Assembly (NCBI GenBank): GCA_022559845.1
Contig: CM040128.1
Coordinates: 78,431,247-78,495,246, forward strand
Direction: 5' to 3'
Source of the DNA: Amorphophallus konjac
Lineage: Eukaryota; Streptophyta; Magnoliopsida; Alismatales; Araceae
DNA length: 64,000 nt
Shown: positions 10,728-21,397 of the stretch, in pieces
Numbering within the stretch: the stretch's first letter is position 1
How the letters are laid out: the number at the start of each line of letters is the position of its first letter
Translations under genes and position numbers: made by a program
The notes under the pieces: generated by a model
The model's input: the letters and a program-made list of their open reading frames with translations, nothing else
What the model was told of the DNA's origin: nothing
Databases searched by the model: none

Positions 10728-13700
10728 CGTCACGTCCCGATGCGGAAAGTCGGTACGCGCCAGTTATAATCATTCATGTCAATCAGAGCATTTATGCCAC
10801 AAGATAACACAGGCTAAGATTCCAATAATAAATTAAGAAAACCAACTTTACTTAATAATCAAAGTCACACTTATTACAACGACTCTTATGGACTTTATTG
10901 TCTATTACATCGACTAAAAGAAAGGAAGATCACATCAATCCTGACTCAACATAACTAGGACATTGACTCAAACACACTAAAAGGCTCGCTCCACGACTAC
11001 TCGCTCCCGTTCCCATTGATGTGCACATCCTCATCCGTGCTACCTGAAAAGGATTGGAAACAAAGGGGGGTGATCGAAAGCTCAGTAGGAATTACACTCT
11101 ATCATCAGGCAAAGTTTACGTAATTAACCATTTTACATATTCATTGATATAAGAATTGAACATAATTGAACAAGTAAATGAACAAAATGATTTAGAGAAT
11201 GAATTGTAGAGATAACATTCAAATGATTGGCTGACAAGCACGCAAGTACACAAGTCAAGAGTTTTCCAACCAAGAAAGATTTGAATGAATGTCATAGACC
11301 ACAAGTTTAACAAGTACTCGGTGCAATGCCACACCTAGTCATTATAAACTCTCCGGGGCACAAGTACTTTCGGGCACTCCTCCCAGGACCAGACTGGGCC
11401 CTTTAATGATGCCTTGGCATTGGTTAAGTGGATCATCGATCCCAAGTAATTGTCTATACATTCAAGTAATTCGGCCATGAAGTTCCAAGATTAAGCTCAT
11501 GAAACCTATCTTCTAAGATCATGAATTTCCCAAATAAATTTGGAAGGAAGAACTAGAACATGCTCATTGGCCAAATTTAATAGATGATAGGATAGGAAAA
11601 TAGTCCCGAGGACTATCGCAATCATTTGCTCATCACAAGAATCACAAAGAAAACACTAAATCAGGGACTGCTTACGGCCCAATAGGGAACCGCAAGGGGA
11701 AATAAACGGTCTAACATAGGACCTGCCTCATTCCCGCCCACGCTTGCCTCAATGGGTCAAGCCAGAACGCACAAACGGTCTATCGTTGGACCGCATGAAG
11801 GCTAAAAATGGTCTCCGATGTGACCGCTAAGAAGCCAGCCGAGCGAAGATCAAAAATTGATTTGAAATAAGTCCCCACTTGACTATAGGTATGACTGGAC
11901 CAAGCCGGGGTATAGTCCCCGATCCCAGGGTCAAGTGAGAGGTCTCAATTAGCTAAAAGAAAATCGTGCTTAAAAACGACTTAAAATCGTATCGGGTCGG
12001 ACCCACTAACCAGCCCAAAGACAGATCAAATGGTCATAGATATGGCTGCTTGGGTTGGCTTGATGTCCTAGGCACGACCGCATGCTGTCCCAGATAAGCA
12101 AGTCCAGCAACTTGGTCTGCCCATCATGAAATCCTTGGTACAGGTTTTATTGGTACAACTTGCCCGGCGTCCTAGTGAGAATCCCAGGCTCGCGGGAACT
12201 TACGGAGGCCTTGAAATAAGAAGACCTAGTCCGACAGAAGGAGCATCCGACGGAGAGGCATTCATTGCTCAAGATTTAGGCTAACAAATCAAGCAGAAAA
12301 TGAACATAATCGGTCCAGTCACTTCCACCGGAGTGGTATGACCTTAAAATAATTCTAAATTTATTCATGACAAATCAAGCGGAAAACGAGCGTAATCGGT
12401 CCAGTCACTTCCACCGGAGTGGTATGACAGGTATGAGAATTAAACTAAACCATTAACAAGACATTAATCTACTTCCTTCTTAAATATCACAAAAGATATG
12501 AAAGATGGACATGAATGGAGCAATTATTAAGGAAAGAGTTTCACTTAGTTCATGTATTCCATAAGCCCTAATTTTAGTGCATTTAACCCTGACCAACAAG
12601 TGTACTAACCAGATATAACATGCCAGTATATTTTAAAACATGCCACTGAAACAGGGTAGAAAACAGTCATAGAATAGGCCGCTAGAGGCCATAAGCGGTC
12701 AAGAGAAGGGCCACTTACGCACTGGAAAAGCCCATTTGATTTTAAAATTCGTTAGCTAGAAATGGTCTATCATTGGGCCGCTAGACTAGGGTAAACGGTC
12801 TATCGTACGACCGCTAGTTGCCTGGCTGTCCCTGGAAGGACCCTTTCTTCCAACCCGAGCCCAAAAACGTGAAAAATAAGACACCGGTCCAATAAAAGCA
12901 TGATTAAAACATAGATATACCATGAAAATTAGGCTATTTACTATCAAAATGTAGGTAACTTAAAAACGTACATCACGGCATGGTTAATTTAAGGATTCCA
13001 CTACGATTACTTGATGTAAAATAAATAGAATGAGAAAGAACGTAAGTAAAAACCCTAATTGCATGCACTACATAAAACCAAGAGTACGCCCAAATTAGAC
13101 AGCCAAAATTGGGCAAATTAGACTCAAAAGAAAGCTAAGGACGAGATCTATCTATCCATGTTATTTATTAGATTGGGCCTGAGAGAAACCTACCTTAATC
13201 GAAGAAGAAAAGAGGAGACGCGCTCGCCAAAATCCTAAAACGCGCTGCCGCCAACTCTAAACATTCTCCTAGGTTCGTCCACGAAACCTCGCACTGCCGA
13301 TTGGATCGTCAAACAGGGTCGTAGGGTCCCAAAAGCCCTCTTTTTAAAGTGGTTGAAGAGGCTTCTAGAGATCGAATTGGACTCAAGAGTCCAAGGAAAT
13401 AGAAACGGCGAAATCTTTGATCCTTGACCTACTCCACACCGCCGCCGCCGCTGGAAGGCTCTAGAGTCTAGGGTTTTTGGGGCAAAATGAACCTCTAAGG
13501 TAGATCTATCCATTGGGCCTGGTTTGGGCTCGATTGGTTAAGAACTGGGTGAGAATTTGATTAATCTAGGATTGCCCAATAAAAGTGATGATTTTGGCTA
13601 GAAATTCCTTTAATTCGGCCTAATACCATTTTTATTAGAGATTGTCCCAATTGTCATTATTGCTAAACACTTCGTTCTCTTTATGAAAATAATTTTTCCA

Positions 13701-13799
13701 TATTTTTATAAATTACTTATGATTTGACCACTTCTATAATATTAAGAAATTAGGCGTTAGGCTATTTAATTAGTATTTAAGAAAATTTCGGGTGCTACA
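10728..13799 (-). repeat. 5' LTR of gypsy A
   Basis: 3072 bp, copy of 3030-6040. Its inner edge has changed from TGTCACG to CGTCACG. It is longer than its partner mainly because a 58-bp segment (12285-12342) is repeated at 12371-12428 with 28 bp between; the 3' LTR has one copy. The outer edge ends TGCTACA and abuts the TSD copy at 13800-13804. Confidence 0.92.
11672..12816. repeat. array of 8-8-8 inverted repeats in gypsy A 5' LTR
   Basis: Same array as in the partner LTR, with the first unit at 11672-11695 (TTACGGCC...AACCGCAA) and the last at 12793-12816 (AAACGGTC...GACCGCTA). Here the second and last units are better paired than in the 3' LTR (GACCG instead of GACAG and GACCC), so the ancestral units were better palindromes than either present copy. 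Confidence 0.85.
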
Positions 13800-13804
13800 T
13801 TTTG

Positions 13805-14640
13805 CTACTAATCTTACCTTAAATTTATCAATAGAACCATCATGTTTAAGTTTCTATTTAAAGATCTATTTATATCCAATTGATTTACACCCAGGGGGTA
13901 AATCACATAAGATCCATGTATGATTATTCATGATTGAATCCATTTCGCTATTAATGGCTTCTTTCCAAGAACTTGAATCAACCGAAGCCATTACATCAAG
14001 ATATGTCTGAGGATCATCCTCAGCCAAATAAATTAAGAAATCATCACCAAAGTTCTTTTCTTTTCTAACTCTTTTAGGTCTTTCTGCAACAAGTTCATGT
14101 TCTATCATATAAGTGTCATGTTGAGAGGGATTGTGAGATGGTGTTCCTTCTTCAATATGACTTGTGACATTATTTTTCATGGAAAAAATATTTTCATAAT
14201 AAACAGCATCAGATGCTCTTATTTCAATAATAGATTTGACACTTATTTCACTAATGTTAGATTTTATAACAAAGAACCTGTTAGCAGCACTATTTTCAGC
14301 ATATCCAATAAATAAGGCATCTACAGTTTTAGGACCTTTTTTCCTCTTCTTATTTTCAAGGATTTTAACTTTTGCAAAATAACCCCAAACTTTTAGATTG
14401 TATAAGTTGAGTTTTCTTTTACACCATACTTCATAGGGTGAAGTTTCAAATTTCTTATGAGGTATCATATTTAAAATATAGCATGCAGTTAATAAAGCTT
14501 TTCCCCACATATTGTTTGGTAAACCAGAATAGGTTAACATTGAATTTACTGCATCTAATAATGTTCTATTTTTTCTTTCAGCAATACCATTAGATTGAGC
14601 AGAATAAGGGACAGTTGTTTCATGTGTGATACCACTTTCA
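13805..14640 (-). pseudogene. copia integrase C-terminal part
   Basis: The minus-strand open stretch 14540-13866 continues copia integrase: GLPNNMWGKALLTACYILN, KKFETSPYEVWCKRK, LKVWGYFAKVKI and VDALFIGYAENSAANRF. This is followed by the linker to RT (SSWKEAINSEMDSIMNNHTW, DLPPGCKSIGYK). The RT then resumes at 3024 beyond gypsy A; the copia coding sequence is continuous across the insert after allowing for the TTTTG duplication. Confidence 0.85.
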
Positions 14641-14642
14641 TC

Positions 14643-15341
14643 TCAAAATTGAGTAAAATTATTAGATGTATATTCTCCTCCTCTGTTAGACCTAACCCTT
14701 TTGATAGTTTTCCCTATTTCATTTTCTGCCAAGGTTTTATATATTTTAAATTTATCTAAAGCTTCATCTTTGGATCTTAAGAGATAGATATAACAAAATC
14801 TAGAATGATCATCTATGAAAGTTATAAAATATCTCTTGCCATTTCTAGTTAATACACCATTTGAATCACATATATCAGTATGAATTAAATTTAAAAGATC
14901 ACTATTCCTTTCAACAGATTTAAAGGGATATCTAGATAGTTTTGTTTCAACACATGTTTCACATCTAGACTTATAATTTATATTCGTTCTAGGAATTAGA
15001 TTTAAACTCATAATCCTTCTCATAGTCTTATGGTTCACATGACATAGTCTAGAGTGCCATAAATCGCTAGATTCTATATTGACGACATAAGTTGAGGAAT
15101 CAAAACAAAGGTTGATATTATTGATAACATTGGGACAAAGCACATTTAATTTAAACAATCTTTCACTTACATAACCCTTTCCAATAAAATTTTTAAATTT
15201 GGTAATTACAACTTTTCCCAACTCAAATACTAACTTATAATTATTCCTATTCAACAAGAATCCGCTAGTTAAGTTCCTCTGAATTGTAGGCATGTTCTGA
15301 ACTCCTTGGAGAGATAGGACCTTCCCTGAAGTTAACTTCAA
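14643..15341 (-). pseudogene. copia GAG-pre-integrase and integrase core, catalytic Asp lost
   Basis: The open minus-strand stretch shows LWHSRLCHVNHKTM (zinc-finger histidines), CETCVETKLSRYPF (Cys pair), LIHTDICD (first catalytic Asp) and FITFIDDHSRFCYIY. The second catalytic position reads RSNRGGEY, where copia integrases have an Asp before RGGEY. The Asn codon is complementary to 14685-14687 and is one C-to-T change (plus strand) from Asp. Integrase would join the cDNA to the genome; this copy should be inactive. Confidence 0.88.
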
Positions 15342-15540
15342 GTCGACTCATCCTTCCCCCACAACTCGAGCAGCACTGGAGTTTCCCAAAGGCACACTCT
15401 TGTTGGTGGCCTGATAAGTGGCAAAAGCATGTTGATCAAAGTAAACACGTGTGTTATCCTCTGTATCTATCCACCAATCATTGGAGAAATTAATTAAATT
15501 TATTTTAGGGAATAGGGTTACAAACCCATTGGAAGGCTAA
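15342..15540 (-). pseudogene. copia protease remnant, active site altered
   Basis: The minus strand around 15459-15485 reads DWWIDTEDNTRVY. Copia proteases have WWxD[ST]GA at this place, so the essential Gly is gone. Downstream, PLGNSSAARVVGEG and DLKLTSGKVLSLQGV are recognisable, interrupted by a stop at about 15343-15350. Confidence 0.7.
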
Positions 15541-16388
15541 GAAGAAGAAGCTCCAGAGGTTATCATGTTGACTTGAGGATTTGGAGTTTAGTTGTGATCA
15601 TGGCGTTGGAACCTGGGACGAGGTCTGCCATTATCCTTTCTGTCATAGCAGTTCTTAGCAAAATGCCCTAGTTTTCCACACACATAGCAACACTTTTGAT
15701 TAGATTGATTCTTGAAATTTTTTCCTTTAGCCTTATAGTTAAGATTCCTTTGATAATTGGTCTTCTTTTGGTTATGGAATCTAGGATTAGGATTTTAGAA
15801 CCTAGGATTATTGTCATTTCTATATCGGTTGATATTTTCAGTCAGGTTGACATTGGAGGAGTTTTTAGATTCAATAAGTTTTCTTTATTCTTCCTCAATT
15901 CGAATGGAACATTGAAGTTCATCCAGTGAGATCTTAGAATGTTTATGTTGAAGGGATCTAGCAAAATTATGCTAGGAAGGTGAGAGTTTATCTATCAAAC
16001 ATGACACTATTAAATTTTCATCCATATTTTGACCCTTTGTTTTCATTTCACAAACAATATTGAGAAATTCATGAGTTTGTGAAACTACAGACATAGCATC
16101 AGACATAGTAAAATGCAAAAACTTAGATGCAATAAAATGTTCAATTCCTGCATCTTCTTTACCATATTTATCTTCTAATGCTTTCCATAATTCACGTGCA
16201 GTAGGAATGGAACAGTAAATGTCATACAATGTATCTTGCAGATTACTAAGAATTCGACCATGGCATAAATAGTTCATTTCATTAGGGGTGTATGCAGGTT
16301 TGACAGAAACAGACCCGACTACAGAAGATGCATTGTTGGCAGGAGTGGATGACTCATGAGTGTGGTCCGTATCAGAGGAAGATGACAC
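15541..16388 (-). pseudogene. copia gag with CCHC zinc knuckle
   Basis: The start at 16388 (MSSSSDTDHTHESS) is the first Met of the open stretch 16388-15972, containing ARELWKALEDKYGKEDAG, FLHFTMSDAMSVVSQTHEF and NMDENLIVSCLIDKLSPS, the copia Gag (UBN2-type) signature. A TAG ends it early. The frame resumes downstream with LDELQCSIRIEEE and reaches a knuckle, CYVCGKLGHFAKNC, at about 15640-15690. At least two stops lie between. 16389-16556 is leader sequence with no primer site I can identify. Confidence 0.82.
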
Positions 16389-16556
16389 ATCCTTTTATTC
16401 ACTTATAGTAGAGAAAATACCAAGAGATGTTAGAAGAAATTTCATCTTCTGTTGCCATCTCTTAAAGTTGGTACCCGAAAAATTTTCAAGCCTCAGGTCC
16501 TCCATAGTAGACAGCGAATATCGAGACATAGCAAAATCTTCCGTTTCAAAAATTAT

Positions 16557-17214
16557 TAGAATTAAATGGAAAATATGCTAGTCCGGAGATGAATGAACCA
16601 ATTAGCAAACTAATCAACTACAATAGCAAAAGAGAAAATTGAGTTTAGAATCACCCGATTGGGAGAGAAACGTGTCTCAGATGACATTGTCTTTGAAACG
16701 GAACGTTCCGTCCCCGAGATATGACTCAACCCTACGATTTCGCCGACTTCTCTAGGCGCAAGGCTAGAGTCGCCCCGAATCTGATCACTATTGATGAAGA
16801 ACAGCCTAGAGCAAAAGAGTTCACAGTTGCTGAGAAAGAAAGCCAGAGAGAATTCACAGCAGCGGTTTTTGATTTTTGTGTTCTCTTTTATCAGAAATCT
16901 AGAACCGAACCATTTATATAGAAGTCTCGAGCGGTTGATGATTGGCACCCTTATATTATTTACTTATATTCGATCAAACCATTTAATCCGAAACATGATT
17001 CGAGCCCACATCTTATGCCCCTTGGGTCCCGACCTAAGAGTGAGCTCTCCAATACATAAAGCCAAGGAAGTCTTTTCAACTTCCAATACGGGTTAAAACA
17101 TTAATGAAGGAATTTGAATCAACACAATGACCTCATTTCCAACATTCCCCCACTTGATTCAAATTTTAAAATTAATGAAGTAAACAAAAACAAAACAATG
17201 TTCTGGGCAGAACT
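16557..17214 (-). repeat. copia 5' LTR, first part (interrupted)
   Basis: Homologous to 528-1204 of the 3' LTR. It stops at the TGATG-1 insertion and continues at 23482. GAACT at 17210-17214 is the left TSD copy. Confidence 0.8.
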
Positions 17215-19297
17215 TGATGGGAATCGACACCGAGCATGTACATTTTATTTTGCATTTATGTCCTTTAGTTTATTTGTATATCCATGGGAAAGTATATGCG
17301 CAATTGCACGGCTTTATAAGCCAATGCGTCATTCCCACGGATTGTTTGGGTTTCTTTGTAATTTGTCAATAGGACCAGCAAGGGGCCCCTCAGCCCTTTC
17401 CCATTGGTCCATGTCACTCATGTGGGGCTGGTCAACCATCCTAGGTGGCCATCTAGAAGGGTTGAATGTCAAATGCTGCATGGGTAGACAAGTGGTTAAA
17501 TTGGTCCAAGGTAGGTCACCTACCTTCACCTACCATACCCCTTGGTCAAGGGGGCGCCCCTCTCCCCTTATTATTGTATTAATTTTTGTGTGTGTTTCAC
17601 ACCTAATCCCAGCCCTTCAATCCCCCATCCCTAGACCCAAGGGTCTAGATTAGATTAGATACCTAGCATATAAAATGTTGTATTTTCATGTGAAAATCAA
17701 TGAAAATTCAGAAAATTTGTTGAAAGGCCAAAGGCTTCTTGCGCCCCCAGCTCCTCCCCCCTGGTTCTTCTCCTCCAACCTCCAGTTCTAGAGTGGTTTC
17801 TACCTCCTATCCCCTCCCCTCTATCTCCGGTGATCATCTGTGCCGCCGCCGCCGCCGTTCGTGCCGCCTACGAGCCGCCACGGAGCCATCGTCAAGGTTC
17901 TGTCCTGCTGGACAGAGGTGACTTCCACGAATTCTTGCTATCAGCCACGAGCTCAGATGGATTTGAAATTTTGAGGGTGTGTTCTTACCTTGAATCCCCA
18001 CCTCCACCTAAATTTTCACGTCCAAACTCCTCAATTTAGTAATTTTCCATTTTCGTGCATTTTTCATCCCAGATCTGTTTTGTCTCTGTCTATAGTGACA
18101 AATGCCCTGTGTTTCTCACCTCCGACCCTCTTTTTGATTTTTCTAAACTCTCCCCATTTTACTGAGAGTTCTGTCCATCATCCCCTACATCCACCATTTT
18201 TCTTGATTTTTTTATCCGCCATCTATCCATTTTTCAAAATTCATGTTCTATTTCAGCTACAGTGCTTTCAGCCCATTTCCAGATCCGACCCACTTCCAGT
18301 TAAAAACTCCTATCAATTCGTAACCACATCCAAACTTGTCCAAACTAGTTTTTCCGATTTCCTAGCTTGATTTCCTACAACGTTCCTGAAGATCACCACT
18401 TCAGATTCAGACGTTCACATATCGGTCAAAGGTAGTTCTTAGAGAATAGCCCTGCAGATCTGAGTGTTCGGCTACTGTACAATAGGAAGTTAAAAATTCA
18501 TTAAAGCCCATATCCGTGTAGATCCAGGCCATATCTTCAGGCCTAGATTGAAGGATTTGAAGTTAGCTTTCTAACGGCACCAGTCTCATGTCGATCCGAC
18601 ATCGGGGCTGATCGCAGCGCCCGTTCTCGCCGGGACACGCGCTGAAAACCAGAAGTTACAGATCCGTGGCCGGTTATTCCGACCGGTGCCGATCGGAGCC
18701 GCCCGGCCTCCGGCCGGTGAACCAGCGCGCCTCCACTCTAGGGAGCGTTCATCCAGGCATCCACCACCACAGCGGTGCCACCGGGTCCCACACGGCCCCT
18801 CCGGACAGCATGTGGGCCCACCGTCACTAGTTCGGGTGTTGCCAAATCAACGCGAGAAGCCGCCCGTCAACCCGAATTCGGTCCTCCCGGACTCCATTGT
18901 GTAGCCCTTTACCTCCCTGCGTGGAGTGGGCAGTGAGTTGTATTGCTGTAATATTGTGTATTATTGTTCCGGGAGTATGAGTTTCGGCCGGGTTCGTCTT
19001 CCCCACGCCGAGCGCGTGGAGGTACCGTTCTCGCTCCCTACACTCGGCATTTGCTTATTTTCATATATACTTATTTATGCCACTGCTAGAGAGCATGTTC
19101 TAGGATCGTAGCTCGCTTTATTTTCATATCACCGCTGCTGCGAGAGAGAGCGTGACCGTCCCGTGACCCGATCCGGGCACGAAAGAGAGAGCCGACCACC
19201 CTAGCTCACTGCCGGTTTCTCAACCGTGCACGTCCGACGCTTCCCTCGTTAAGGGACGATCGCGAGCTTGTTGTGTCCGTGGTCTCATCCCGCATCA
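17215..19297 (+). repeat. 5' LTR of TGATG-1
   Basis: 2083 bp. It contains a TATA box (TATAAAA, 17669-17675) about 455 bp from its start and a short GCC microsatellite near 17848. The terminal inverted repeat is five bases (TGATG/CATCA), longer than the usual TG/CA. Open frames inside (for example 17114-17653, 17990-18370) cross LTR borders or recur only in the partner LTR and are not genes. Confidence 0.9.
17669..17675 (+). promoter_or_regulatory. LTR TATA box of TGATG-1
   Basis: TATAAAA within the 5' LTR, also present in the 3' LTR at about 21853. Its distance from the LTR start suggests a U3 of about 0.5 kb and a very long R-U5. Confidence 0.6.
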
Positions 19298-19300
19298 ATT

Positions 19301-19312
19301 TGGTATCAGAGC
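19301..19312 (+). promoter_or_regulatory. primer binding site of TGATG-1 (tRNA-iMet)
   Basis: TGGTATCAGAGC, three bases after the LTR end; the perfect plant initiator-Met primer site. 19313-19574 is leader without a clear gene. Confidence 0.92.
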
Positions 19313-19574
19313 GAGTTGAGTCTAGGGTGTCAAAAAAAAAATGTCTTTTGCATTGCATCCCAATAACCCGGTATCTCAAAAGGTGTTGTCCGAACGTTAG
19401 GCTACACCTATCGGGAAGGTCGCACACTTGCGCGAGTGATCTTTGGATCAGTTATCTCCGCCACGTACCGAGTCTTGGTTTACGTCTAGGGTCCTTAGTG
19501 TGCATACATTCCAAACTTGCATAGTCGGTCTAGTGTCTTGTCACCGTGTGTATGCATGTCCATGACCGCTACCC

Positions 19575-20990
19575 ATGGCCGTTCCCCAAGACCATGCGTC
19601 CGAAGGGACATCCTTTGTGGCCCAATCCAACGCCTTCATGGCCCGACCATTAGCTTTCACTCATCTCGTTACTAAAGCTACCCTACCCAATGGGTACACA
19701 ACGAGACTCCATTTTGCTCATAAGGATTCAGATAATTGGGTTTCTCTTGATGTCGTGGAGTCCCCCTCCAAGGTGGGTAAGATTATCCGCGATGGGGATT
19801 TTACTTTTGTCGAGTTTGAAAGGATGATCGGCTCCACTCTTTACTGCGATGGTGCATGGTGCAACCTTGGTACGCCAACAGGCCCATACATTATGTTAGG
19901 GCGACCTTGGTTGGAAGAGAGGAGAGCGATCTTTGACCGGGATACGAGGACCTGCACCTTATATCCACCTCACCTACTCGGCAAGTTCATCTTCCATGAC
20001 ATCCTTCGGCCGACCATCTCCGTGTCACCACCCGTCCACTCGTATCAGTCCGCTCCTCCTATGGACCCATGCTCACCACCCTTTCTTTCCGAGCTTACTT
20101 CGGAACCCTCTCATTTGGAACCACCCAAGCCCGAGCCACCCGTGTTTCTGACGGGTATGCTTTTCATAGCCGAGCCGCTTCTTAGTTGGCTCAAGGATGG
20201 CTTGGTCCCACATCCCTTCCCCTTCATGGACCCCACCTTACCTTTAGTACCGGTCAACTCATTCCATACCACATTTCGATCTAGTCACCATGTTGATACG
20301 TTGGACGATCTTATCATGTGATTAGATTCACAATAGAAGTTGACGCATCTATTGGCCCGAGGCTTTGACCAACCCACTAGTCTTAGCCTCACTCATCCGG
20401 CCTTAGGGTCTATTACCTCCGAGTGCACCGTGGGTTATGTCACTACGGAGGTCCTCTTACTCCTTCCCTTACTGGCCGAGCCCGAATTCATTCCCTTTTG
20501 CCCAAGGGAGGAGTCCTATTTTCTACACATGTCCATCGTCCCACCGATCCTAATGTATGGCGGTGACTATGAATTCCAAACTTGGGACCATGTCATGTTG
20601 GAACCCACTTCATGGGGTCACACCTTCTTCGACCCTTTTGACCCCTTCACTAGTGAACCTCCCAAGTTTTCATACTCACTACCCTTCTTCCGCGGAGTTC
20701 ACTATCCCACCTTTTCCACTCGGGCCAAGCAAACTCCACATAGCCATAAGTCCGAACCATCATTCGGGGGTAAGGAAGACTTTGGTTTCCCCGATCCCTC
20801 TAAACCACCCGCACCTCCCGGACTTCCCGCATCCAAGCCCAATGTCCATGATTGGTGCATCCTAGTATGTCTAGGAGTTCCCCATGACGTCAACCTCCGG
20901 TTACGTCAAATGCATGCATGGCACACATTCGGGTGTCCTCTGCTCCGCCGTCATCCATGTACGGGTCGGACTAACATTAGGTGTGTCTAG
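19575..20990 (+). pseudogene. TGATG-family protein, interrupted by two stops
   Basis: One frame runs from ATG 19575 to the stop at 20988-20990, broken only by TGA at 20319-20321 and TAG at 20334-20336. The TGATG-2 copy has Trp and other sense codons in that place, so these are point mutations in a protein of about 470 residues. Residues about 100-115 show YIMLGRPWLEERRAIFD, reminiscent of the ILGxPWL segment at the end of gypsy proteases, but no DTG/DSG is visible upstream. Then come a Pro-rich stretch, AEPLLSWL, HTTFRSSHHVDTLDDL, the CTVG segment, WGHTFFDPFDPF, and the terminus GRTNIRCV. No membrane segment or known enzyme motif. Function unknown; a structural Gag-like role is inference. Confidence 0.75.
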
Positions 20991-21397
20991 GGTCATAGGT
21001 GAGTCGGTGTGCTTTTCTTTGTGTGTTGTTTGTTTATCTGCATGTGTCTTGTGTAAGCTCATTGTCGATCTCTTATGAGTAAGAGGCGATTTGACTCACT
21101 TGATGAGTATGGGATCGGTTCTACATCTATACCCGGATCAGTCACCTACAGGGACTCAGCGGTGATTCCTAGTGAGTCTTCGAGCCGCTTCCTTCCCTTT
21201 TTGAGAGTGCCCCATTCGGAGTGTCCACCTTTAGCCCATAGCAGCTTGTGCATATCGAGTATATATGGAATGAGCAGGTGACGGTCACTTGGAGTGGAGC
21301 ATACCCGCGTTACTTAGCACGGTGACGGATCCGCCGGAGTACCCGAGCACCCATACCCCTACTCGACGGGGTCGAGTTCCTCCCACCCGGGTAGAGT
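20991..21397 (+). other. 3' untranslated interior of TGATG-1
   Basis: About 400 bp between the reading frame and the 3' LTR, no gene. It ends CACCCGGGTAGAGT at the LTR edge, a poor polypurine tract compared with the gypsy elements; TGATG-2 has the more purine-rich CCCGGGGAGAAT here. Confidence 0.6.

Larger units (their letters stand above)
3030..13799 (-). mobile_element. gypsy A: nested chromodomain Ty3/gypsy element (Tekay/Del-like)
   Basis: This is a complete but mutated element on the minus strand. It has two LTRs of about 3.0 kb, a tRNA-iMet-type primer site, gag with a zinc knuckle, protease, RT, RNase H, integrase and a C-terminal chromodomain. The perfect 5-bp TSD TTTTG lies at 3025-3029 and 13800-13804; the copia pol reads across if the insert is ignored. 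Long LTRs, the chromodomain and the iMet primer fit the Tekay/Del chromoviruses; the clade call is inference from these traits. Several stops and frameshifts in pol make it non-functional now. Confidence 0.92.

Noticed and set aside
3417..11334. A 72-residue frame found twice (3417-3635 and 11116-11334)
   Set aside because: The duplication is only that of the gypsy A LTRs; the frame has no start context or family resemblance.
17114..17653. 179-residue frame
   Set aside because: It crosses the border from the copia LTR into TGATG-1 at 17215, so it is an accident of the insertion; its second half recurs in the other LTR.
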